Below are positions 21,801 through 32,500 of a DNA stretch of 34,117 bases, one piece after another. The stretch is from NCBI GenBank assembly GCA_001579985.1, contig LRSR01004837.1, forward strand, positions 1 through 34,117, in the 5' to 3' direction. Position 1 is the stretch's first letter; each line of letters begins with the position of its first letter. Made by a program: the position numbers and the translations under genes. Below the pieces are notes generated by a model that made no database searches, was not told the DNA's origin, and saw only the letters and a list, made by a program, of their open reading frames with translations. The DNA comes from Hypsibius dujardini (Eukaryota; Tardigrada; Eutardigrada; Parachela; Hypsibiidae).

Positions 21801-24800
21801 ACTCCTGCACCTATAGACGTAAATTGTGAATTGTTCGTTTGAACGTCCAGGAGGTTAGAGGACCTCAAATTAATTTAGCATCCTCCTATACGCATTTAGT
21901 TACAGTACTTCATGTTTCGCCACAAACAGGGCTCATTTAGTACTGATCATATGCTAGCATATTTATCAGCAAAAAGATCCTCATTAGTTTTTATCGGCAA
22001 TACCATTTTTTTACCTCATATCAAAAAATAAAGTTGAAGTACAGTGTATCAGAATATTTTAGAGCGAACATATACTGCCAATTCAGAATTGGCCATAAAT
22101 TTCTGTTTTTATGCAGCGACACATGCGGTACTTACTGCGATTTATCTCCGTTCACAGCGGTGACAGACACGTTGAGCTTCGCAAAGTATTTTGGCTCCCG
22201 AACGTTAATGACAGTGTCGACGGTCAAACTGGCACCGGAGCCCGGCCATGCGCTGTTGAAAATCTCCACCCATTTTGCGCCAGTCAGACCCAAACTAGAG
22301 GTGTATTTGTTCGCAAAGCTAGCGAAGCTTTCGGGATTCTGAAGTTTAGTTTCATCACGGGTGTCCTCCGGGGCCAGAGTCTCCTACAATATGTTATGTT
22401 ACAATATGTTAAATCGATACAGTTAGTTTCACGCGCAATATTGTCACGGTTATAAGAGTGACGTTATCGATACACTATATTTAATTTTAGTTCTAATTCT
22501 AGTAAATAATTAAACAATTATAGTTTTATTAATTTATTTTTTAAGTTTTAAGTTTAGATTAGTTAGACTACACTAAGGTTTAGAATTATTAATTTATGGT
22601 GCAAGAGCTCCTGCCCACAATGTGCCCATGTACTAGGATTAATTAATGGCTACGGCTGTTTTACATTCTGTAGTGTGCAGGGCCCAATATCACCCCGGCT
22701 ATTTTACCCCTCTCTGGGGCCCAATGAACCCTGACTATTTTACTCTTCCCATATTGTCCGTTGTCCGCTGTCCGCTGTACGTTCGTTCGTACAGACGGAT
22801 AGACGAATGAACGGACAGGCAGACAACAGACGGACAGACGGACAACGAACGGACAGATGGACAACGGACAGACGAACGGACTGCATGGGAGGAGTAAAAT
22901 AGCAGGGGCGCTATTGGGCCCCTATCGATGTACTCAGAGAAGGGTAAAATAGCCGGGGTTCTAATGGGTCCGAAAAGGAGAGTAAAATATCCACTCCTTT
23001 AATTAATTAGCTTTTGAAAGGAGCTGAAACTCTGTCTAGGACGGATGGATTTGATCATGGTAAAGAGGTTAGAAGTCTGAACCCACGGTTACGTACGTTC
23101 GCAAGTTGAATCTCAAACGCGAGGATTCTTTCGAAGAGAGCTTTCGCCTCCACTAAAGTGACTTCCGCGGCTCGGCCCTGCTCCGCCGCCAAGAGGACAG
23201 CCACTTCCGCTCCGTATTGGACGTACGCCGCTCGCGAGGCATTGCGAGTGTCATTGAGCAGGGAGAAACGGTCCAGAGTGAACCGGCCCGTATCGAAGTT
23301 GATGACGTTGATCTTGGAATTGTTAGTGGCGCCGCTGATATAGTTGGAAAAGAGACCGAGAGAGTTGCCGTACTTGAAGGCCGTTGTGAGGACCTTGGCA
23401 ACGTCGATGGGCGCGCCACCGGGATTGGCGAGGAACGGCCAGCTCTCCAGTCCAGCGTATTCCTTAGTCACGTGGTTGTACAGTTCGCGGACTCCGGCCT
23501 CCTCGATCGCGGCTAACCAGACAAACAGGAGTGAAATGCAAAACTCGGCTCTCATCAAAAGATGCTGCTTGAGTTATAGTAGCGACACTTCGGTCGTAAA
23601 TAAAATGTGTGAACAAATTCTTGTCAAAAAAGGGTATCAAAAACAGATATCAGAGGGCGAATGAACAAGGGCCGCTTGGGCCGAGAAGAAAGAGTTCTGA
23701 TTGGCATGTTGCCTTTTCTTTCTCGATCGTTGACACCTCGGCTGCATTACAGCTCAGCCAAATGCGATCAGCAAATTTCCGAAATTCACTGATCGATTTT
23801 CATCGCAAATTTCCGAAATTCAATTCCCATCAAATTCGCTGATCGTAAATGGCCGAGCGGTAAGACAGCCGAGCTGTCAACGATCGAGAAAAAGGCAACA
23901 GGCCAATCAGAACTCTCTCTCACGTTCACTCGCTCACTAATACCCTTTTTTTGATACCCTTGTCTAAGAGGCTTTTTTACACATTTTATTGACGACCGCA
24001 CTGTCGTCATTATACTGTCGTACTTGTGTTGACGCAGGACTTGAAGTACTTTTGCATCTTTTCCGTGGCCGTGGCGGTAGTTCCATCGGGGAGAGTCTTG
24101 TCGGTGGTCAGAACATCTAGACATTTTTGGTTGACCAACTTTAACTTACTACCATGGTACATTTACTTCAACCGTACACTAAGTTTATATAATTTAGATA
24201 AGTTTATATGAAAATATAGTACATTTTTTATGTGATAGAGTTGTATTTGTATTATATTAAATTTATTTTGCCGAAATTTCGTTAATAGAAACAATTTTGA
24301 TTGATAACATTTGAGGTGAACTCTATTGGAACAGTTACGTATGTTTATTATGTTTATGTAAAGGAATGTTTACTTTTCAAGTTTCGAACCATTTCCCGAT
24401 CAAGCACATTGAAGGCGCTCCATCTGGCCTTATCATCAGGCATTGGCTCGGTCCGGTTCCAGCCTCCGCAGGCAAACTCGAAGAAATCGTCGCAGGGATT
24501 GATTTGTCTGGAATAAAAAAAAACGGTTTATCGGTACTAATATAAGATATTGTGTAATACCTCTCAAGAATAATCCTTGAACATACCTGTTCATTGCCTT
24601 GTTCAAATGTTCAGCTGTAATGAATAAGAAGAATATACTCGGTTAAATATATTTATACAATTAAATATTTATTTATACAGTAAATGTATAATTAAAATTG
24701 ATCTGTAGGTTTTTTGTAGGTTTGCAAACGGATGATTACTGACCTGCTGTAATGCACGATGGTTCCAGGCATATTTTAATACTCCGATCGACCTTTCCTT

Positions 24801-25218
24801 CATTCGGATCTGGCACGAAAAATAACAAACAACACAGAATTACTTCTTCAAAATACTTCCGCAACACAAAAAGAGGCAAGTATTTTTTATTTTGAGGGTC
24901 GTTCGGTCTGAAACTTGATTCAATTCTCGCAATAATGGATCATTATACGAGTGTTTCAAGCTCCTTCGCTTATCCATGGACAAATATTTTATACCTTTGG
25001 ACACTTCCTGAACGTATAACACAATAAAGGTAATGGTAAGTGCCGAAAGCGCGAGGATAATCAGGGCGATGTATTTGGCCTTGCTGGATTTCGGCCCCTC
25101 TCCCAGTCTACAAAACAAACACAACAAACAATAAAAAACAGAGGCCGAAATTTGCTGCGATAAAAAGAAGCTAAACTTACTTTTCCCTTTCCAGATCGGC
25201 ATCCTGTTTCGTGCCCAT
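18850..25218 (-). CDS. M13 metallopeptidase gene 2 (neprilysin/ECE-like), 16 exons
   Basis: Same family and exon plan as gene 1. Exons, high to low: 25218-25181, 25107-24995, 24809-24744, 24614-24587, 24507-24374, 24116-24024, 23512-23097, 22383-22136, 21036-20814, 20723-20544, 20350-20191, 19889-19770, 19702-19512, 19321-19243, 19131-19054, 18974-18850 (stop TAG). Total 2292 nt, 763 residues, every junction in phase. The start is [13 protein letters not shown]; a membrane span from [20 protein letters not shown] follows. Then [29 protein letters not shown] (597-601) with DDQG, ENIAD (E657, D661) and AHSPGKFR (H725), so the catalytic set is complete. The short stalk exon (66 nt) lacks gene 1's Ser/Thr expansion. 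Two introns found in genes 1 and 3 are absent: LQTM..SYWM is one 180-nt exon (51+129 elsewhere), and YAQ-VWCG is one 78-nt exon (29+49 elsewhere). The C-terminal cysteine is absent (AAVW), with T634 at its partner site. Confidence 0.93.
19185..19222. repeat. AT microsatellite in gene 2 intron
   Basis: Run of (AT)n with one aa interruption between the exon starting at 19131 and the exon ending at 19243. Simple repeat. Confidence 0.7.
21037..22135 (-). other. Gene 2 intron of about 1.1 kb, no insert recognised
   Basis: Lies between the ETLAPEDT exon and the VLSNYLAWK exon. An 89-codon plus-strand frame at 21573-21842 has no recognisable content. No inverted repeat was noticed, unlike the other long introns. 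Confidence 0.45.
22636..23010. repeat. Fold-back element with repeated arms and a central minisatellite
   Basis: Each arm is built of diverged copies of one unit. On the left these are gggcccaatatcaccccggc near 22680 and ggggcccaatgaaccctgac near 22716, each followed by tattttac. On the right are the complementary ggagtaaaatagcaggggcg near 22890 and agggtaaaatagccggggtt near 22940. ttaattaat occurs at both outer edges (22639 and 23000). Between the arms, about 22755-22882 is an array of ggacagacgg/gacaacgaac-type subrepeats with the reverse tcc-gtt-gtccgct on its left part. The structure recalls Foldback-type elements. It lies in the gene 2 intron after exon 23512-23097. Confidence 0.8.
23622..23965. 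repeat. ~340-bp long palindrome in gene 2 intron
   Basis: tgtcaaaaaagggtatcaaa at the left pairs with the right end, tttttttgatacccttgtc. Inner blocks also pair: gagttctgattggcatgttg (23691) with caacaggccaatcagaactc (23897), tctcgatcgttgacacctcg (23722) with gagctgtcaacgatcgaga (23871), and aatgcgatcagcaaattt (23760) with aaattcgctgatcgt (23832). The centre holds gcaaatttccgaaattca twice. Non-coding fold-back element between exons 24116-24024 and 23512-23097. Confidence 0.85.
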
Positions 25219-26557
25219 TGTTTTCGCTGGACGTTGGATATACCGTCAGAAACAGAAAATGATCTAACCCAAAATTTAGAATGCCTGGGGGTGGATGTTG
25301 CCGTAATTAGCGAAGGACCGAAATGTAAGCCCTGACGGTTACTTCGCTTCCGCTTGATCAATCTGGCTGTGTGCGTTCGTAAAGCGTGGCTATCCTTCCA
25401 CGGCGTGCCATTTGATAGCTTTCATTGGATAAGATAAGAGCATCGCTCCCAAATAGAGATGCCCGAATAATCTGAGACACAGTAGCGCACGGCAAGAGTT
25501 TAAAATGATAGCAAACGGCACATTCCGCTGAGAAGACACAAAATCAGGTCGCCGTAATTAACAGATACCGCGATGGGTACATAATAAACAGTATTTGTAA
25601 ATGGTGGTACTGCTCTGGTACGAACTAGTAGGTTGGGTCGTTGAGTCTGCGCAACCTGTTCCATTCACATTGTTTTCTGCGCTACAGCCAGTGCAGTTGC
25701 AATCCCAGTATAACTGGACTTTGCGGTACGCATCGAAATAAATTACCTTGCCTTTTGCTCATCCAGAATTCAATTGGGAAACCATCTGCATGAGCAGTGG
25801 CGGATTGAAATCGGCCAGGAGGGACAGCAAGGCTGCTGGAGGGCTTAGACTACAAGTCTCCCTTCCATTCCCCTCCATTTATTTTTAGCCATATTTGGTT
25901 TTACGAATGCTGACCAATGTACCTTTGAGTGATTATAGCAAACTTCATAGTAATGGGAAGCCCAAATTTTCCTTAATCTTCAGGTATAAACCCTAGATGT
26001 TTAGACATTATTCATGAAATTGCTTGGACCAAAACTGAAGGAGCGAAGAAAACGGGGGGCGTTTTGATTTTTCGCTTAGAATTGTGCAGGTAGGGTGCAA
26101 TATTTAAGGTTTCAATATTTTTGTGAGAAGGAAACTTAAAAGATTCCAAAACAATCAATCTTCAATTTATCAAGTCTATAGAGTACATAGGTTTCGGTTA
26201 GTCCATAGCTCCGCCCCTTGTCTCGCAAGAATTATTTCACTGATCTTAATCAATTTCACAATAAATGCTGAATGAGAAAAATCAAGAAAATGTTATTTCA
26301 ATATCCATGCTGATCTCTACTGTACGGAAGTTGCATACTGGCGAGCTTACTTTAGGCTAGAAGGAGTGACCAGAACATGCCAGACTCTCACTAACCCTAA
26401 CATAATCAATATGGAACAAAGTATACACAGTTAATGGAATTAGAGATCCTTTTGTGTTACTCAAAACTTATCAGCACCAGACCAACCAAGACTACCACCA
26501 CAATCCGTAGTCAAATCACCAAGCAATATGAAACTAGTGCTACCGTTGCAACATCTT
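25219..26557. other. Intergenic region between M13 genes 2 and 3
   Basis: About 1.3 kb holding the gene 2 promoter (high-coordinate side of 25218) and the gene 3 3' flank. No exon, RNA gene or palindrome was recognised. ccatagctccgcccctt near 26206 matches the arm of the small repeat at 8816-8904. Confidence 0.5.
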
Positions 26558-29500
26558 TTACCAGACTGCGGCTTTCTTAATGGGATTCATGTAGGATCCT
26601 TGAGGGCAACGGTAGGCGTGACTGAACTGCGGAGAATTTTGGAGCGGTCCAATGATACGGAACCGGCCAGGACTGTGCGGACCTGAAGCAATTGTGTGTT
26701 CTGTTGTGGTAAAAAAATATCCGGTTCGGTCCATCTATTTTTGCTACTTACGGTTAACTTGCAGTTCGACTTCCTGTTTCCGATAGTCTCCACACCAAAC
26801 CTATACATAACATTTTTATCTAATTACACAATATTGAACGTGTCACTGTATTTACTGCTGGACTCACTTGGGCATAACTAAGGTAGAACATTTGATCTGA
26901 AAGATTTTGAAACAAATGTTCTTCACTTAGAACAAATCATGTTCGATGCTTGACTCACCGGAATTTAATGTTTCAAATCCGGGCAGGCGTGGCTCTTCCG
27001 TATCGTTTAGGTGTTGCTTCCGATACATTCGGTAAGCCTGGAAATTTAAATAACAGTTGTCACGGTGGAAATAATTTTCTTTAATTGTTTTATTTTAACG
27101 TACTCCATAGGACTCTTTTAGGCCACCGTTGTCGGCAATATTCTCCCCCTGGCTGTTTGCGCCTTTTAACTGCACTCCAAGGAGGTTGTAGCCGCTGTAC
27201 TGATCAATAATCGTCTTGGCTCGTTCTTCAAATGCCTTCTTGGATTGCGGATCCCACCAGTTAATGAGACGTCCTTCACCGTCAGCTTGTGCACCTACGA
27301 ACATACTATAATTATTATTATGTTTTGTTGTTACTCTCTCCTCACCTTCATGTACAGCCCAGTTTTATTATTTATTTATTATTATTTCCAAAGCACCAAG
27401 TTTGATTTATTTTCCTATTTCTATTGGCAGACACCGAATGTTTGTCACACCTTGGTCATCAAATAAATGGGTAATTTCATGACCGATGACAGTTCCGATA
27501 GCCGCAAAGTTCCAGTAATAGGGGTAGCCACTTCCCATGAATGGAGCTTGTAGAATTCCCGCCGGGAATGCTGGAAGAATTAACAGACATGTTGAGCGTG
27601 TTAGCACGCAAGAAGCTTTGTAAAAGCGTAGTCATTCATGAAATGAAATAGAAATTACTAATCGAATTCCTGGTGTTGGAGTAGAAAGCGTTGATGACAG
27701 CCGGACCGGTTTCTATAAAATTTCGAGTCACCCAATCCGTTGGCTGGTTGGCATTAGCGTACCGCCGTCCTTGGACCTGCGCAGCGAACTTCCGTCCATT
27801 GAGGTAATTTAGGAGGAAGGAGTTTCCTGCTGAAAACTGCCAAAAAAACAAACGAATTAGTTGCAGAAAACTAAGACACAAGGGCCGTAAAACTGTGATT
27901 TGAAGTTGCGATGTGCAGTTTAGTGCGAAGTTTGTGAAGTTAAAAGAATTGGGAAATACGTTTTACTGCAAAACCTAATCTTATATTTAGAATAATGCAA
28001 ATTCTAAAACACAAATACAAATTATTTTGTGAAAATTGTAGCGTTATAGTCGTGCACTTGCACTTCGTACTTGTAAAATTTGGACGTACTTGTAAATAGA
28101 CGTTTTACTTTTTTAAAACGTTGTTTCGGAATGTAGATTTATGTTTTACTAAATAAGAAATGTACCCCTCCGTACAAAACAAACAGGAGTTAATTTTCAA
28201 TTGATTGTAAGAGCACTTTCTTACAAATCCGTATTAAAATCATAATGATAAGTGATAAGTGATAAATGAACTACACGATCATGCTTTTTGATACAGTAAA
28301 AAGATTCTGTTATTCATACGTCTCTTTATAACTAGTTGCAACTATTTGGGTGAGACTATTCACGTAATTTTTTAATTTAAACAATCAAAAGACATTTAAA
28401 ATGGATGAACGCTTTTTAATTATCTTTTTAACTTGGAAACATCAAATGAATATTAATATAATTATTTTTAAATATTGAAATATTAATTTTAATTTGTCCT
28501 AGTCGAAATATGGGACAATGCTTTTGGTAAAAATTATTTCAAAATTCCCGAATCTTTAGAACGGACCAAGATGATGACTTACATTCCTATGTTCGTCATT
28601 GACCGCTGTGACGTTGTCCATCATGTAGCTCGTGTAAGCTAAGTTGGCCACAATTTTTTCGGCTTTCTCCAACGCGGTCTGTCGGGTTTTTTCGCCCATC
28701 CAATAGGAGCTCTAGATGATAGAACACGCACCGTATGACGGTGAACATTATGAATTTCGTGACGTAACAAAAGTTGCTGAGAACAATCATGTTAATTATT
28801 CAGTTACCTTAACGATTTCTCGAAACGATAAGATGAGATAGCGAACCATATTCTCCAGCTATAACAAGGGGGCATGTAGATAAACGATGGTATATTGTAT
28901 GAGACCGGTTGAATTTCTTCCATGCATCTAGATCAGGATTTACATATGCGAGGGATACTCCAAAAGTTTTGGCATTCGGTCATTTATGATATATGTGACA
29001 ATATTGCAACTAGAACATGCACTCCAATTCTGATATCGCAAGTATTAAGGGTAAGAAAGGGTAAGGTCGACGGGCCGAACCTTGTGGCATGAAAGTATGC
29101 GGAGTCTTTATCTGCTTGTTTGATTGATTGTTGTTCTTAACAAGAGTGTCGGCATTAGTTCTCGCCACTGACCACATCAAGCTACTCTCTGAATCTTTTG
29201 CGAAGTGCAGCAATCGGCTGTAGGGGAAGTGTCTCTTGTCTCACCTAGTAGCAAAATTTTGTTTGTATGCATATAAGTCCATTTAAAACAACTTAATATA
29301 CGGCAGCAATAGTATTGAGAAGTGTATCTTCTAAAAGAAATTCTTCTTCTCAGATCCCTGCATGCAGATTTGTGAATCTCGGATTTACCGCTTAGAAGGC
29401 CATGATCTAACTACCTATGTTGAGTGATTCGAAAAGCGGTTGCTTGGTGCAGAATAAATGACCGAATGCAAAGACTTTTGGAGAGCTCCTCATATACCTC

Positions 29501-32500
29501 TGCCTTTGCTTCTTTCCTGAAAAAGTTCCGCACGTAGAGACTCCCAATGGCGTTGGGAAATTGATTATTAAGAACTAGCACACACGTCTCTAGCCGAGGC
29601 GATTCCATGGTCGTGCCAGAAACCACAGCCGCAAACTTTTGATAAGCGCTCCGGTACTTGGAGCCCAGGCGAACGACCAACGGCTCCAATACCTTCCAGG
29701 CTAAGAAGTTTGAAAGGACACTGAAACGAAGTTTCCTACAGTGAACGTTCATTCCGCCTTTCAAGTATGTATCGTCTTGAATTAAACTTACTTCATTCTA
29801 TCAGGCGTAGCACCGGTGAAATAGGAATTCAATTTGGCAAAGTATTTTGTTTCGCGAACATTCACGATAGTGTTCGCAGTCAGGTTGGATGCTGCGTCCG
29901 GCCAAGCATTGGCAAAAATCTCAGCCCATTTCTCGCCGGTTAAGCCGAGGGAACGGGTGTAATTTCCGGCGAAACTGCTCAGGCTCATTTCGTTTTGAAA
30001 CTCCGTTGCGTCACGTGTGTCCTCCGGAGGTAAAGTCGCCTACAAAAAATGTGCGAAATTAGAGTTCGAATCATTCAAAAATTTGAAAAAAACAGAACTG
30101 AAATATCTTTTTAAATAGAAAATTTTAAAGTTGCGCTTGAAAAAAAACTGAACATTTTTTAAATTGGTATGAAATTTGGATTAAATTTACGTTCGCGAGT
30201 TCCATCTCGAAGGCAAGGATGCGCTGAAAAAGAGCCGTCACGCCTTCCAGAGTGACGTCCGTTCTGTTCTGGTCCGCTGCAAGGTGCATCGCCACATCCA
30301 CGCCATATTGAACGTATGCCTCTCTTGAAGCTTGACGGGACTCATTCAGCAGTGAAAAACGGTCCAAGGTGAACCTTGCAGTGTCGAAGTTAATTACGTT
30401 GATCTTCGGAGTCAGTGGACCACCGGTGATGTAGTATGAGAAAAGGTCAAGATTGTTGCCGAACTCGAAAGCGGTACGCACCACTTTGGAAATATCTAGA
30501 GTCAAAGGTGGGCTGAGAAAAAACGGCCACGCTTCCAGCCCCGAATTGTAAGCGGCCTTCAAATGACCTTCCAGGTCACGAATTCCGGCAGTCTCGATTG
30601 CTTCTGAAACAGTCATTAAAATTTGGCAATTTTTTTGTTCATGAACGTTTTAACTGAAAACTAAATTAAGGAAACTAAACTAAAACTGCAGTAAAACTTT
30701 GGTGATGAACTTTTGATTTTAGATGTTAACTTCTGGGAAAAACTTTAAGTTGATGATTCAGCAGCGCTAACTGGAACAATTTTCAGAGGGGTAATCCAGA
30801 ATTTCTCTGCTTTATATTTTGTTATTAGAGCTATAATTATACTGATTTTCAAAAATAATTTTTTTCGGTCAGAAAATCTTTTGATTTTCCCAACTTTGAA
30901 AATCTGCTGAAGAAAATTTCATATCCTAATCAATAAAGCTAAAATTTCGAAAATCAACATAATTATAGCTCAGATAAAATATAAAGCAGAGACATTCTGG
31001 ATTCCCCCTCCAAAATCATCCCAAACAAGGGAAAAACTTAAATCAAAATTTCTCAACTGGTATTGGCATTCGCGTGGACTTTATTTTGATCAACTGAGCG
31101 TATACCTTCATTGATGCAAGACTTGAAGTATGCTTGCATCTTTTCGGTGGCCGTTGCTTCTAGTCCACCGGGAATGACGACCTCATCCGTGATCAAAATT
31201 GCTAACGGAGCCATTCGAAATGGTCAAAATATGTTTGAGCTGAAAAGTTGGTTTCTGATGGTCGTTTTACTTTTTAGGTTTCGCAGCAGTTCTCGGTCCA
31301 GGATGTCGAAGACGCTCCACGTGGCCTTGTCGTCTGGCATCGGCTCGGTACGATTCCAGCCACCACAGGCGAATTCATAAAAGTCATCACATGGATTGAT
31401 ATTTCTGTAGCAAAAACATACTTGGAAAGATATTCAACGGTCGAATTCAGAACCGTTCCAAGATAATTTTTTATTTAGACCTTATTTAGTAATGGATATG
31501 AAAATGTATTTCTCAGTCAAGCTAAATGCACTTTTTTTCGGTGAAATTAGTGGTTCGGCTGGTCATTGATTGCCTGATTACGTTCTTCAGCATTGTCATT
31601 CAGTTGATTGTTGATTGACACTATATCTGCACTTTGGTGTTGCTTCAGTTTTAATTAAACAAATTATTTAATCAACCGAGAAAGTGCGTATGGCCGTACA
31701 TCATTCGATGACTTTGGATATCCTACAGGGCAGTCACACACCGAGAGCAGAAAGGCACAAACGGAGAGACACCCAAACAGACATGCTCAATGTACAATCA
31801 CTCAAACTACAACCGAAAGTTAGTCAATCAACAATCAACGAAATGAACAACACCTAATTTTCAATCATCAATTCATTTTTATATTCATTACTAAATTAGG
31901 TCTAAATAAAAAAAATATTTTGGAACGGTTTTGAATTCGACCGTTTAATATCTTCCCTAGTTAGTACAGCAATAGCAAGATGTAAGACTGCCAGGAGAAC
32001 GATGAAACAGGCTGGTTTTCTGGACGCGACAGATCCCCATCCCGAATTCCATTTGGAAACAATTGGTATAAACGAATTTAGTTTCGGAGATAAGGGGGCG
32101 GAGCTGTGATCTTATTCTAGTTAGCAACGTTCACTTTTCAGTTCTATTCAAAAAAGAGACATACAGAAAAACAAATCTGTAGCTTCTCCCCCAGAGCTCC
32201 ATCGGCACGTGCTGCCATGCTGCGTCAGAAGTGAAGAAGAAAACCAGCAAGTATCGACACATCGAGACCGGGTTTTGTTCGTTCCATCACGTTTTGAAAC
32301 CTTTGGACCTTGGGGATCGGAGACTAAAACGCTCATTGCCGACATCGCCAAGCAAGTGGACAGCAAAGGGGGAGAAGCGCTCTTTAGAGTATTTGCAGTA
32401 GTGAATTCGTATTGAAATCCAGAAAGGAAATGCGTCTAGTGTACTGGGCACACAACTTCATGCACATGGGCTGGATGAAATATTATCCACTATAAAAATC

